The notes beneath the pieces were generated by a model. It did not search any database and had not been told where the DNA came from. It was given only the letters and a program-made list of their open reading frames with translations. Of a DNA stretch of 64,000 bases, positions 46,134 to 58,262 are shown piece by piece. Source of the DNA: Massariosphaeria phaeospora (taxonomy: Eukaryota > Ascomycota > Dothideomycetes > Pleosporales); NCBI GenBank assembly GCA_011032825.1, contig JAADJZ010000022.1, forward strand, positions 682,001-746,000, read 5' to 3'. The stretch's first letter is position 1; each line of letters starts with the position of its first letter. A program made the translations under genes and the position numbers.

Positions 46134-47255
46134 ATGACCGCCGCAAACCTGGCCTCCCCGCTGCCTGGCCTCCCCGAACAGCCGCACGCCGACGACCTCA
46201 TCCAGCGACTGAAGGCCATGACGACCGCCGACAGCGCGCTGCAGGAAGCCGCGAACGCGGACAACCCACTCGGCCTCACCCGCCAGCTGAGCAACTCGTC
46301 GTCCGATGACGGCAGCTCCGTCCGCCAGCGGCGCCCTTCTACACCACGCTCGCAGACGGACCCCTCCAACGACATACACGTACTCCCCACCCACCACACG
46401 CGGCCGCGGAACCGCTCTCCCTACTCTCGCACCCACTTCCGCTCGCACAGCGGCTCCAGCTCGCTCAGCGCCCCGCCAATGACGCGGGCTCACTCGCTGC
46501 CGACTGTTGTCAACCCCATCGGACACCTCGCCTTCTCGCCCTCCCCAATGCCCCACGCCCGGCCGTCCTCGCCGCTCCGCTCGCCGAAACGCACCCGAAG
46601 CCCCTACCGTCCGCCGGAAGACTCGTATGCACACTCGGGCGCGCCCAGCGTGTGCGACATCTCCGAGGACGCTGAGCTGGAATTGACACCAAAGCTCGGG
46701 ACTGGACTCGGCGCCGCCGTGCCTCCCTCGCCTTTGTCGAGCTTCTACAGTTCCAATTCCCTGTCTAGGAGCATTAGACGACGCCCTGCCTCACCCCTCC
46801 ACCAGGTATTGGCCCCGTTTGGCTCAGCGACTACCGCCCAGACAACGAGCACACCCACGTCGACCGCCTCATCGCCCCTACTCTCCGCTTCCAAGTTCAA
46901 CGAGCCGTTTCCCGGCATGAACTCTCAATACCCATCCTCGCACGCCTCGTCGTCCATGCCCTCGACACCCACCTCCATGCGCTCGCGCAGCCCTTCGATC
47001 TCGTCTCTCGAGACTATACCCGACACACCCGACGCAGAAGCCGAAGCCACTGAAGCAGACTGCATTGCTCGGTTGAAAGCTGCAGTGGACCGAGAGAACG
47101 ATGACGCAGACGGCGCCAGGCGTTCCAGCTTGGACGTGCCTGGAGGCAGTGGCCGCGCTCTGGGCTTCGGCAAGCGGGACTCGAGGAAGAGGTGGAGCGT
47201 GTGCGGTGCGGAGAGACGAGGCGACCTTGACCTCGAGACCATCTGGGAAGACTGA
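46134..47255 (+). CDS. Ser/Pro-rich low-complexity protein, function unknown
   Basis: ATG 46134 (TCACCATGA context, MTAANLASPLPGLPEQ) opens 373 residues in one exon. An earlier in-frame ATG at 45645 would add 163 residues of unconserved-looking Arg/Pro-rich sequence. The protein starts with an acidic amphipathic segment (ADDLIQRLKAM), then long Ser/Pro/Arg-rich stretches with many SP and RSP sites (SPKRTRSPYRPPE), and ends in a defined region, EATEADCIARLKAAVDRENDD...RKRWSVCGAERRGDLDLETIWED. The motif ADCIARLKAA near the end echoes DDLIQRLKAM near the start. Likely a disordered, phosphorylated regulatory protein; I do not recognise the family. Confidence 0.7.
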   Translation: MTAANLASPLPGLPEQPHADDLIQRLKAMTTADSALQEAANADNPLGLTRQLSNSSSDDGSSVRQRRPSTPRSQTDPSNDIHVLPTHHTRPRNRSPYSRTHFRSHSGSSSLSAPPMTRAHSLPTVVNPIGHLAFSPSPMPHARPSSPLRSPKRTRSPYRPPEDSYAHSGAPSVCDISEDAELELTPKLGTGLGAAVPPSPLSSFYSSNSLSRSIRRRPASPLHQVLAPFGSATTAQTTSTPTSTASSPLLSASKFNEPFPGMNSQYPSSHASSSMPSTPTSMRSRSPSISSLETIPDTPDAEAEATEADCIARLKAAVDRENDDADGARRSSLDVPGGSGRALGFGKRDSRKRWSVCGAERRGDLDLETIWED

Positions 47256-48269
47256 TGAGCGGGGCACTTGATTTGCAGTCGAAGGGCCCCAGACATCAAT
47301 GGACGGGGACAACATGTCTCTGTACCATGCATCATAGGAAGTTCAGGATCACTGCATTACCGGCGTACGGATTGGGGAGCCAGGCTTTGGCCTGGGCACG
47401 GAATTCTCCTAGTCAGCGGTACATGGTTTTCTTGTTTTGCGAGTCGTGTCTTTCTCTGCTTTCTCCCGCCCCGTCTCTCTACTACTGCTACTGCACAAAC
47501 AGGGAGTGGCAGGCGTTTGATCCGAGCACGAAGGACGAGCTTTCCTTTCTTCCCTTGTTTCTTTCCTTGTCCTCTGCACAGCCAGCATCTAGTACGATAG
47601 TACGATACACACACAGCACACACACGAACATGATGAAACCCGGACCAACAAACATTTTCTCATCAGCATGATACCCTCCTGTGGCGGGAGCAAATGGGGT
47701 GTTCCTTTATGGGATTTTCTTTTGCGCAAGTGCGAACTGGATGGATAAGGCGAGAGAATATCAGAAATCAGCGGAGATATCATAAAAAGTATGGCTTTTT
47801 CTCCATGCAAATCGTTTGTTTACTGTGGTGCTTGTTGGGTGATTGATTGATCGGTGATCGTTGGTACCGAGTAGCCCCTTGACCCCCTACATGACAACGC
47901 AGGTACACTGGACTGGTATGACCCCTACATGACGCCGCAGGTACGCAGGTATGTTTATTTTTGGGTTTTGAATGGCACTGCTTGCGTGAGCGGTGGATGG
48001 ATGACTGCTTGCTGACGGGTTATTTTGTCCTGTTTTAACGCGGCTTACCTACATAGTGGGATTCCATCAGTTGTGTAAGAAAATAGCTACCGATGTTTGT
48101 GTTTCCTGCGGACGGGGGTAGCCGGGACGGGACTGGACTGGACTGTGAGATATGTGAGGTGTGTATTCTTGGGTCCTTGGTGGTGTATGATAGTTGGGGT
48201 TTTATGCCATGTACAACTGCGTTACTGCGATCTGTCTCACGACTCACACTGACTACCTACCTATGCACA
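47256..48269. other. Intergenic between convergent genes
   Basis: It includes an AC-rich run (ACACACACAGCACACACAC, about 47607-47625) and two near-copies of GACCCCTACATGAC..CGCAGGTAC (47880-47945). No gene is recognised. Confidence 0.45.
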
Positions 48270-49406
48270 CTACACCCCTTCCCCCCACTTCCTTCCCCCC
48301 TCCCTCTCCACCCCAAACACAACCCCACACCCCCTCCTCGCCCCCTCCGTCACCTTCAACACCCTCTTACTTAGCTCCTCCAACCTCTCCGCCGCCTCCG
48401 CATCCCCCTCCTGAATAATGCGCGCAAACTCCAGCGCCTCCTCGCGCATGTTCAGCGCGCCTTTGACGTCGTCGCCGCGCGCCACGCCCAGCTCGTGCGT
48501 TGTGCCGGTCGCGCGCTCGAAGAAGGTGACGGAGGAAATGTCGGTGATGCTGGGGAGCGTGAGCGTGCCGAGCGTGCCGTGGATTTCGCTCGGGGCGGAG
48601 GAGGTGTAGATTTTGGAGGTGGAGATGTGGAGGGGGAAGGGGGCGGCTTTGGTATTTCCGGTGGGGGTGTTGTTCGTGCTGTCGTCGCTCTTGTTGTCGT
48701 TGTTGTTCTTCTTGTCATCATTATACTCAAGCACAAGATGCCCCCCGCCATCCGCCCCCGTAGCAATCCTCACAGGAAAATACACCGCCTCATCCGGCTC
48801 ACCAAACAGCTCCACCGCCGCCGCCACACAGTACACGCCCAAATCGACCAAACACCCGCCGCTCATCTCTAAGCTGAAGATATTCGGCGGCGGGTCCGCG
48901 CCCGCCAGCACCTGCGCGTACCGCGAGCTAAACTGCGCGTACGTGAAGCTCGCGCCCGTGACCGTGCCTATGCGGCCCAGACTCTGCTTGAGTAACTTAA
49001 AGTTCGCCTCGTGCAGGTGGCGGAACGCTTCGAGCAGGAAGACGCCGTGCGCGCGCGCGAGGCGGAATAGCGCAGCGAGCTCGGCGAGAGTGCTCGTGCT
49101 GGGTTTTTCGAGGATGACGTGTTTGCCGGCGGCGAGCATCTGTGCGGCGTGCGTGTAGTGCAGTGAGTTCGGGGAGGCGATGTACACGGCGAGGATGTGT
49201 GGGTCCGCGGCGAGGGATGCGAGCGAGGTGTGCTGTGTGATGGGGGAGGGTGAGTCGGAGTCGTAGCGCGCGCAGAAGGTGGAGGCTGTGGAGGCGTTGC
49301 GGGAGTACACGGCTGAGAGGGTCCAGGATGAGGTGGAGTGCGCGGAGGCGATGAATGAGTGCGTTATCCAGTTTGTGCCGATGGTGGCGAAGGGGATGGG
49401 CGACAT
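48270..49406 (-). CDS. Gfo/Idh/MocA-type NAD(P)-dependent oxidoreductase
   Basis: A single exon encodes 378 residues. The N-terminal Rossmann half has FATIGTNWI (a variant nucleotide-binding loop), AVYIASPNSLHYTHAAQMLAAGKHVILEKPSTSTLAE with the family's EKP lysine, and EAFRHLHEANFK where related dimeric dihydrodiol dehydrogenases have E(A/G)xxxRxxP. The substrate domain contains GGCLVDLGVYCVAAAVELFGEP. A hydrophilic Asn/Asp/Lys-rich insert (about residues 230-250, NDDKKNNNDNKSDDST) interrupts it and is probably a surface loop. The usual role is reduction or oxidation of a sugar or xylose-like substrate; the exact one is not predictable. Confidence 0.88.
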   Translation of the reverse strand: MSPIPFATIGTNWITHSFIASAHSTSSWTLSAVYSRNASTASTFCARYDSDSPSPITQHTSLASLAADPHILAVYIASPNSLHYTHAAQMLAAGKHVILEKPSTSTLAELAALFRLARAHGVFLLEAFRHLHEANFKLLKQSLGRIGTVTGASFTYAQFSSRYAQVLAGADPPPNIFSLEMSGGCLVDLGVYCVAAAVELFGEPDEAVYFPVRIATGADGGGHLVLEYNDDKKNNNDNKSDDSTNNTPTGNTKAAPFPLHISTSKIYTSSAPSEIHGTLGTLTLPSITDISSVTFFERATGTTHELGVARGDDVKGALNMREEALEFARIIQEGDAEAAERLEELSKRVLKVTEGARRGCGVVFGVEREGGRKWGEGV

Positions 49407-52400
49407 GGTGGGGGATGCGATGGAGGGAAGAAGGTGGTGAGGGGGAGAATGGTTGTTCTGTTTGGAAGAGTATGTTATTTAGTGGAGCTCTACTGATTGT
49501 GGAGTTAATGGATGGAGGGGTAGCTGTAAGTAACCCCACTATGTCGACGTCATGGCACGGTTACCTATTTGGTAGGTTCTCGTCACTGTTTAAACTCCTC
49601 CTACCCTTCACAAAAAGAAATGCCGTGGTTTGCTGGTAATTTTAATTCTGCTGTTGCCTCTTCGGTTGTGGGCGCGGCTTACACTGTAGAGTAGAAATTT
49701 GGCTAATTGAGTTAGTTATTTTACGAACGGGAGTAGGCTGGCTTCTTCTGCTGGTAGCGTAAAGCCTGATGAGCGACTCGGGAAAGGAATCGCCTTGAGT
49801 GGAGTGTTTAGCTTGCGTTACTACTACAACCTCTAGGCATATTGAGATATCTGCAGAGTGGTTAGTCATTATGCGACACTCATGCTCTCTTTCACGGGCA
49901 TTTTCATGGTGCATTGGTGACTGAAGAGAACAGAGAGGATCCAGCTACCGATACCGAGTGTCTTGGGCATTGCACGGTCTTGTCAGGAGCACGTTGGCCC
50001 GATGTTTACTTAAAGTGCGATCCTGGGGAACGCCGTGTAACCAGGCGGAGTGAAACACGGCTTACATTGGTGTACCACGTGCAATGGATACTGCCTAGGT
50101 AGACACATGATTATAGCATGGAATACTGAAACATGTTCGAGAGGGGAATGATCGCCAGATGGGGGTAGCCGGTTCAGTGGTGAGATAGAAAGAGGTCGTT
50201 CTAGCCGTAGTCTAGAGACGCCGATCGAGCAGAGTCGGAGGATTGCAGACTCGTTGTGAAACCGGGTTTTTCGTCTCCTTGGTACATGTAGGTGGATACA
50301 ACATTGTTTCCTGCGCTTCACAGCTTCCAAGTCTCGGGAACCACCTAATGGATAAATGCATACGAAGTCCGGCCTGAGATCTGTGGCGAAAGCCCGTGGT
50401 TGAGCACGGTCTCCAAGTCCGTGGTAGCAGAATTTCTATGCCTGCCACACTACGTCGATGGCGCGTCAAGTGGGATAATAAAAAGTACATCGTAGCACCG
50501 TGAGTGAGCATAGAGTACGAGATGTTCGGCCGGGATCGGGAGTAACGTCTGATGGTCAGGCGGCGAGGCTAGTTGTACGGGCCGTTTGTCTCAGATATGG
50601 CGTTCATGCGATAGACTCATTTGGTCAGACCCGAGGATATAGTGGTGTCGGAGCGTAGGAGTGGTGGTACATAATGCGGGGAGGATGGCTTCTCCCAGAT
50701 CTTGCAGGATTTTGTCTTAGATGGCGGCGGCACTTGGACAGCTGTCAGTGTAAGTGTATACGGCGTTTGTTCGAGCCTGCTTCTGGGGGTATTGGTCTTC
50801 GACTGAGTTCTGAGCACAAGCAGACCATCTCACCTTCCCTAATCGGTCGACAACATTCCGTGATCGGGGAATTGATACTGCAAGTGACGTGCTGTCGGCG
50901 ATGCCACTGGTTCTCTACCCGTCGGAGTAGTGAGAGTAGCGTCAACTCTGTTGCTCAAAGAGGAAGACGTTGATTTCATACGTGTCTGCATCTGTCCATG
51001 CAGCCTTCCAAAGCGTTGAGGCCGCCGGGGACAAGACAGAGCACAATATTCGCTGGTGGAGGCTTGCGAACACAAGAGAACACGGAGGGCGGTCGCAGAG
51101 GCTCTGGTCCAAGCCTCGGGGGATAAGCACGGGCTGGTTTGCTTTCCCCGACGCCGCGTGGGTCGAGATACGGAGGACCAGCTACCGAACTGGGTTTTCC
51201 TTTTGAAAGGACATTGCCTCCTGTAGTGGCTTGTTAGCCAAATTGGATTGAGTCACGGCCGCAATCGTCGGCAGTTCCGCTTTGTCGTCGAAGCCGTAGT
51301 CGCCCGTGGTTTGAAAAGTGTGGGAGCGCCGCAGCAGGAGAGAGTCATCTTCTCTGTAGAAGGTTCCTCGGTGGTGGTGGCGGACCCATGCATGCACCGG
51401 ACACGATTAGACCGGGGTCGGGCCCGGACTTGACGCTCTCGGTCAGCGCTTCGATAACCTTAATAGCGAGGGGCGAGATTCCACGTTTCATGTGCCTGCA
51501 CCAGAGCGCAGGCGCCAGATGGGAAAACACGGCGCGGCGCATATACGGGCAGAAATTGAGGTTTGCAAAAGGAGGCAAGGCCGGGCGGTGATTGGCTGTG
51601 ATTGTCTGGTTCGGGCTAGCGCTGCCCCGCGCCGACGTCGTTTGGGATGGCGGGCGCCATCCTCTGCATCATCCTTTCACTCTCGCAACCTTCCACCAAC
51701 CTCACGCCGTCAACCAAGCCAGCGTCAGCGTCGTGAGACCGACTCGCGCTGCCCCTGCCGCCTGCATGGCGCGCCCTTATCGATTGCTCGCCGGCCCTAA
51801 CTTAGAGTGCAGGCGTTTGGCTCACTGTTCCTGCATCGCGCCTATGCACTGTCTGTCAATCACCCACCTCCCCTGAGTGCGATCCAGGCAAACACCATGC
51901 GAAGAACGTGTTCACGCTATCCAAGCGCCGATGCTGCGAGACTGCGGGGGGGTGGTTATCCCCTCTTTCATTCTTCACTTCCCCCGGCTGTGCGATTGCT
52001 TGGCCCAGATCTCAGGCCAGCAGCCGTTGCACCCGAGATCCCCTACTTTGTGTATGGGGTCGTCGAAGCGGAATTTGCGGCGCACAGGGCGGGCCCAGGC
52101 GCGTACCTGGCTTCGCACTCAGACTGCCCGACGGGTCCACGGGCTGCCCCCGACTGCACAGTGGCCACGGCGCCGGACAACCGCCTGGTTAATTTTGCAC
52201 GCTTCGCTACGGTAGGCATGCGTTAGTCGTGCAGGTACCATGCGAAGGCGCTGACGCCGCATATGCACATGAGATTGAGATGGTGAGTTTCGAAACACTC
52301 GAGCCATCGGCGCCATGTTCCACTATAAGAGCACAAAGCCTCCTCGCACGCTTTTGATCTTGCGTTACTGTTCTGGCTTCGTTCTCGGTCAAGCACCCAC

Positions 52401-52570
52401 ACTGTCGTTCTTTTTCCTTCCTTTCAGAGCTCGACGCTCGTTACACACCTTCATTTGGTTCACTCTAGTCCCTCATTCACACCATCTTGTGTATAAAAAG
52501 ATCCCGTTAGGTCAACTCCGACTCTCATACTGAAATTCGGCATCTTGACCTCTTCAATTCACTCTCCAAA
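49407..52570. other. 3.2-kb gene-poor gap
   Basis: Many overlapping open frames of 60-110 codons occur on both strands but none shows a motif, a hydrophobic pattern or splice-linked continuation that I could recognise. The last 250 bp contain the promoter of the WSC gene. Confidence 0.45.
52492..52498 (+). promoter_or_regulatory. TATA box of the DUF1996-WSC gene
   Basis: TATAAAAAGATCC lies 79 bp before ATG 52571, with a CT-rich leader between. It resembles the boxes of the array at 12-17 kb. Confidence 0.65.
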
Positions 52571-54512
52571 ATGTACTCCAACAACCTTTTGCTCGCCCTC
52601 GGGCTCGCTGCGTCCATCGCCCCTACCGATGCCTTCTTCCGCATGGGCTGCCCTGGACGTGTCGTGCGCAACCGCCTTGACCCCATCGTCAACCCCGGGG
52701 GTGTTGCTTCGCATGTTCACACCATTTCTGGTGGCTCTGGCTTCGGTCCTTCCATGACTTTCCAGCAAGCTCGAGACTCAAAATGCTCGTCTTGTCAAAT
52801 CAAGGAAGACATGAGCAATTACTGGACGCCGCAGCTCATGGTGCAAATGAAAGATGGCACGTTCCAGCCAGTCCCTGTTCAAGGTGATGGTGATGATAGC
52901 AACGGTGGCATGACTGTCTACTACCTGTAAGTTTTCTCGCATTGAGTCACAGGCAACATTCTGATGCGGCACAGTCAACGAGGCGAGAAGGGTGAGCAGC
53001 TGAAAGCCTTCCCAGAGGGCTTCCGCATGCTCGCTGGAGATCCTAACAGGCGGAATTTCACGGGCGATTCGGATGCAAAGGCCATCAATTACAACTGCCT
53101 TGGTGGCAACAAGCCCGAAACTAATGAGTTGCCCAACTACAACTGCCCTGGCGGCCTGCGAGCGCAAGTGTTCTTCCCGTCCTGCTGGGATGGCAAGAAC
53201 CTGGACAGTGACAATCACAGGTCGCACATGGTAGGTGATTTTCCGATACGCATCGCACCCAATTGCACCTACTAATAACAACTAGAGCTACCCTGTCGGT
53301 GACCATGCCGACAGCGGCGCCTGCCCCTCAAGTCATCCCGTGCATTTGATCTCCATCTTCTTTGAAATCTTGTACGATACCCCCAAGTTCCTCGATCAGT
53401 GGAACGGAGACCAGCAACCGTTTGTCTTCTCCAATGGCGACAAGACGGGCTACGGCCTCCACGGGGACTTCGTCAACGGCTGGGATGTGGATGTCCTCCA
53501 GAAGGCCGTCGACACTTGCACCGATAACTCCGGCCAAGTCGAGAAGTGCGGCGCCGTCACCATGTTCACTCCCGATGAATGCAAGGCTTGCAAGATCCCC
53601 AGCGTGATCGACGAGCCGGTCGATGGAATTCTCAAGGCTCTCGCTGGCTGCAATAAGATCAGCGCGGGTCCAGAATACGCCGCACCCCCTAAAGATTGCG
53701 CGTCCACCGCTGCCATCGGCGCCGCTGCCCAGAACTTTGTCGACTTGACCTCAACCAAGAAGTGGGCGTATACCGGCTGCGGCACCGACAAGTATGACAA
53801 GCGCACCTTCACGGGTAAATCAACCACCGGCGACGACATGACAGTTGAGAAGTGCGTCGACTTCTGCTCTGGCGCGGGCTTCACCTACGCCGGCCTCGAG
53901 TATGGCCGCGAGTGCTACTGCGACAACAAACTCGACAAGGCCAACGCACCCAAAGATGGCGTCATGGGCTCTTGCACCACGAAGTGCTCGGGCAACAACA
54001 AGCAGTTCTGCGGCGCAGCCGGCGCTCTCAGCATCTATCACAAGTGCGAGGGCGAGTGCAAGAACATCCAAATCGGCGGCGCCGCACCTGCCGCGTCCTC
54101 GAAGGCCGCCGCGGCTCCGTCCGCATCGCCCAAGCCCCAGTCCAGCAGCAACCCTGTCTCGGTCAGCAAAGCCGCAGTCGTCAGCAAAGCCGCAGCTACA
54201 CCAAAGCCCAGCACAACAAAACCCACCAAAGCCGCCGCCTCCTCCATGGTCACGCCGGCGCCCACGCCCACCAAGGCGCCCGATTGCCCGCGCAACAACT
54301 GCATCAACCAGATCTTCAACCCAACGGCCTCGGTCTCCGCCAGCAGCTTCTGTGCGTCATACACCAAGAGCGCGAACACCGCTGCGTCGGCCATTCCGCA
54401 GTACCTGCACAACTGCTACGGCGACGCGAACATGGTGACCAGCGCATGCAAGTGCCTGAGCCACTTCCCCACGGGTATGCCCAAGATTCGGAGACACGCA
54501 CGGGAGATTTGA
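52571..54512 (+). CDS. Secreted DUF1996 and WSC-domain protein, 3 exons
   Basis: Exons 52571-52926, 52975-53230 and 53286-54512 (introns 48 and 55 bp) give 612 residues. A signal peptide is evident (MYSNNLLLALGLAASIAPTDA). The DUF1996 domain follows from about residue 22: RMGCPGRVVRNRLDPIVNPG, VASHVHTISGGSGF, ATLKQ-like QQARDSKCSSC, then HRSHMSYPVGDHADSGACPSSHPV and HGDFVNGWD. A WSC domain at about residues 364-455 (YTGCGTDKYDKRTF...CVDFC...GLEYGRECYCDNKL...CTTKCSGNNKQFCGA) predicts carbohydrate binding. Then a Ser/Ala/Pro/Lys-rich linker and a short cysteine-bearing C-terminal module. Probably cell-wall associated or extracellular. Confidence 0.93.
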
Positions 54513-56785
54513 AGACGCGTTTGCCTTGATCTCTCCTCCACCTAGCTAGTTCATGACATGGGGAGTTTCGATTCTTTCTGCTGCATTGTATGCATCACTT
54601 TACGACTTTTTGGATATACTACTAGCGTCTCTACTTCTTTTCACTCGCTTACCTCGACCTACTTTTTCGCCTGTTTGGACTGGAGAGTCTCTTGTATGTG
54701 TATATATAGAGAGAGTGTTAGAGAGAGCAGGAACGAAAAGAAAAGTGGGCGTCTTAGGCGGCCGCTTCCTTCTGCCCTGCTGAATTGAACAAATTACAAT
54801 TAAGATAGAGTACGATGCGGTGGCGTGAGGTGCTATGAAATGGAATGAAAGGAGAAACATGTCACCAGGCGGCCAGCCGGACGGACGCGAAGAGACGCGT
54901 AGACGGTTAGAGGTTGTCAAAGGATAAAACTTTGCGCGAATGCTCAAGGGGAGCCTCATCTGTTAGGGTGTAAAAGCATTCGATGTAAGGCGTAATTGTA
55001 AGTTGGAGGTAGGTTGTAAAGCTGTGGGATGTGAGATGTAAGAAGGTACGGCCTCGTCGTCTGGCCCCAATTATGCCGCTTTTTCGTCCTTGTCGGGAAG
55101 AGAAGATGCTCGGGTAAAGGATAAGAGGTGAAATCACAGCATACAAGATAGAGAAATAGAGAGAAGTATAAGAGAAATATCTACTGGCGTGGAAGTTGGA
55201 AGTTGGAAGCTCTATGTCCCAGGCATTAAGTCAAACTATACTTACTACTCACTACTTGTAATACCTTTTTACATAGTATGTACGTACTTACTCTACTTGG
55301 GATTACGTGTACCTATATACACGGTGTTTACTACCTTGGAAGCTAGTCTAAGCTACGCTTTGTCTTGGTCTTTATCTTTCTAGGTATGTTGTATTCCTAG
55401 CTGTCTATTAGTATAGTAAAGTAGAGTAGAGAGAGTAGCGTTGAGTTCAGTAGAGTAGAGTAAGCGTATAGCGTATACATGGGATCTATATATGCTGAAA
55501 GCGAAGTGCGTCATGTGTTGTGTGTCGTGTAGAGTAGTAAACGATACGATATCTGTAGAATGTCTAGGTAGATATAGGTTAGGTTCGGTTCGGTTGCATT
55601 GGATTCAGCTACCTACCAGTGGCAGAGCGAGAGCGAGCTTGCGGGCTAGGCCGTAGGGTGGTTGTCAAGTAGAGTAAGTAGAGTGACGTTGAACAGGGAT
55701 ATATGTATATATGTGCATGTGTGTATACTGTACATAAGTATGTAGAAGATATAGAGAGACGCTTGAACGAAGGCAGGCCACTCGTATATCTATGTACAGT
55801 TTAGGAGTAAGATTTTGCTACCGTTTTGTTCTGTTCAGTGCTGTGCTGTGCAGTTTAGGTCCGTTCACTTTAGTTAGTGTAGTGTAGTGTAGTGCGGCAT
55901 AACGTGTCTTGATGCTTGTTCCGTCCATCCATCCATCTATCTATCTTCGTGCTATCCATCCATGATATGATGTACACCAAACCAAACCAGACCATTGTGA
56001 CTCTAATCATAAGGAGGAATAATCACTCACTCAGTCGCTCACTCGGTCACTCACTCCGACCCTCCCAACCACCCACTCCCGCACTCCCAAGCTACAAGCC
56101 AAGCGCATGAACCACCTCATCTCATCTCATTTCATTTCATGCCGGTCCTCTCACCTCAACATCTGCCATGTATGCATAGCAAATAGACTGACTGACATAG
56201 AAACCTGGATTGACACATCTGGTTGAAGACTAGTCTATAGCAAAGTAACTGACAGACGGATGGGTGTTCAATCAACCCAACTACCTACCCTGCCTATATG
56301 CCCAATGCTCCGTGCCCCATGCTCCGTGCTCCATGCGCCGTGCCCATGCCAAAAATGCTGCATAAGATGCACCCCGTGGTATCGTTGGTAGTGGGAAAAA
56401 GGAAAAGGTAAAGAGGACCCGCTATATCATGCCTGGAGGAGTGGGTAACGAAGAAAGTGCCGGCGGTGTACCTCAGCGGCTTCTCCGCTTCTTCCTGGCT
56501 GCACACTCGTCCAGGCAAAGGCCCAGATAGACCCCTGGCTCTCAAACATTTCCTGCCAGACCGTGTCTAGAACAATCACCGTCCACACCCGTCGCAAGTT
56601 GTGCAATCCATGCAGGTGGGAGCCGAATTCTGTCCAACGAGTGCGGCCGACAAGCACTCACCTCACTGCCCGTACGCGGTCTTCTTGGATGTAACGCGCG
56701 GCGTGCGGGCCGTCGGGCGGTGGTTGTTCTTTGCGGAGTCTTAGTACTTGTTCCAAAAGATGTCGCGCTAAAACTCAAAAGGCGA
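54513..56785. other. Intergenic with simple repeats
   Basis: The stretch 55390-55460 is rich in (T)AGAGTAGAG, 55860-55900 in TAGTGTAGTG, 55920-55960 in ATCC/ATCT runs, and 56130-56150 in CTCAT/TTCAT. 56293-56350 repeats CCATGCTCCGTGC-like blocks. No gene is recognised. Confidence 0.5.
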
Positions 56786-57782
56786 TCATATTACCTCAGG
56801 AGCGGGCACCGTGCTCTTCCGCGGCTGGGTGGCCAGGCCCTTCTTCATCAACAGCAGTGGAATGATGTCGGCGGACCTGTGGCGGCTGATGAATTTCCGG
56901 CAGACGGGGCACTGCGAGCGCTTAGGTTCATTGGGCGCGGAGCGGTTCTCGCCGGCGATGAGGGCTTCCATGAGGCACGTGTGGCAGAAGAGGTGGCCTG
57001 TGTGGGCGTCAGTATGTGCGAGAGTATCTGAGAAACAAGTACGCACCACAAGATGTCGCTGTGAGGTCGGTCGGCGTGTCCATGCAGATGACGCAGGTGA
57101 AGGAGTTGAAGGTGGTGGCCTTCTCCTCGGGCCGCTGCTGGGCCTTGACGGCTTCGGCGCGCTGTTTCTGCAGAACCTCGAGGAAGTCGCCCTTGTCGTC
57201 GGACAGGTCGATCTCCTCAATGTCGGCCTCGGGCTCTTTCTTGGGGCGGCGTATGGCGGCGCCGTCGTCGCGTTTCTGGCGCTTTGTGGAGGGGCCCGGC
57301 GTGGGCGACTTCCGCTTGGGGCGGCGCGGGGCTCGCTCTGCTGCGGCGTCTGGGGCAGGCGGCGAGGCCGTGGTCAAGTCGACGTAGCCGTTCGGGAGCC
57401 GCCCGGTCTGCTGGCGGGTTGGGGGCATGCTGGCGTGGACACGACTGGCACACGAGGCCCAGGTCGGAGTCGGCGATCGAGGGAGCACGCGGGCTCGGCG
57501 GTCGGCGGGGGGCGGGCTGGCGTCGGCGGGATTGAGGATGTTGGCGAGGAAGCTGGTGGGCGGCGGCGAGGGCGAGGTGCGGAAGGCCTCGTCAAAGTAC
57601 GAGGCGACGGGCGCGCGGGGCGAGCGTTCGAGCTGGCGGCACTCCGGGCACGAGGCGTCGGAGTGAAAGCTGTAGTTGAAGGGGTGGTGCGGGTGGTGGC
57701 CGGCGAGCGCAGTGGCGGTGAAAGGCGACGGGTGAGGGTGAGGGTGGTGGTGGCCGTTGGCAGCAGCGCCAGAGGCCGGCAT
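56786..57782 (-). CDS. RING-finger E3 ligase-like protein with SUMO-interaction-like motifs, 2 exons
   Basis: Exons 57782-57047 and 56997-56786 (intron 49 bp) give 315 residues. The intron interrupts the RING: joined it reads CVICMDTPTDLTATSCGHLFCHTCLM...CPVCRKFI, a complete C3HC4 finger at about residues 230-290. Upstream, NGYVDLTTA and IEEIDLSDDKGD match the hydrophobic-core-plus-acid pattern of SUMO-interaction motifs, and RPKRKSPTP...KRQKR looks like a nuclear signal. That layout resembles SUMO-targeted ubiquitin ligases of the Slx8 type; this is inference. The N-terminus is His/Pro-rich. It is divergent from the polymerase gene. Confidence 0.82.
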
Positions 57783-58262
57783 GGTGGCAACGGGGGGCTA
57801 TTGTGAGGGCATCGACACAGGACAGGCGGGCAGACGGGCTCTGGGGGACGGGGAGGCTTGAGGCTCGAGGCTCGAGGCTCGCTGGGGGAGAGCGCTGGCT
57901 TCAGACTACGTGACGGCGCAGGTGAATACAAGTAAGCTGCGCCGACGCTGGTGCCACCCAAGCCAGTGGCCTCTTCGTCGTGCCGTCGTGCCGTCGTCGC
58001 CGCGATGGCTGATGGCGCGGGTCGGCGGCCGCGTTTCCGGTGCTGGCACTTTCGCCGCAGCTCCGCCGGGCTGCAACTCTTGGCGTGAAATTGGAATTGG
58101 CTGACGCGCCGCTGCAGAGAGAGAGCGAGAGAGCGCGAGTGCCAGTGCATGACGCATCAGCCCACCCCTCGCCATCACCCCCGCTCCTACTCACGCGTCT
58201 GTCCTGTCTGGCCGGTATATCGGTGTATCGCTCCAGCGGCATGAAGTGACCGCCACACGAAT
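57783..58262. promoter_or_regulatory. Bidirectional region between the RING gene and MIP1
   Basis: 480 bp of GC-rich sequence between the two divergent start codons. No TATAAA box was seen. Confidence 0.5.

Noticed and set aside
45413..46309. 298-codon plus-strand frame before and over the Ser/Pro-rich gene
   Set aside because: It runs out of frame with the supported protein and has only CT-rich, low-complexity content.
46050..46634. 194-codon minus-strand frame over the Ser/Pro-rich gene
   Set aside because: Arg/Gly-rich shadow of the plus-strand coding sequence, without own motifs.
56811..57806. 331-codon plus-strand open frame
   Set aside because: It is antisense to the RING gene; its Gly/Arg-rich translation is the shadow of GC-rich codons on the other strand.
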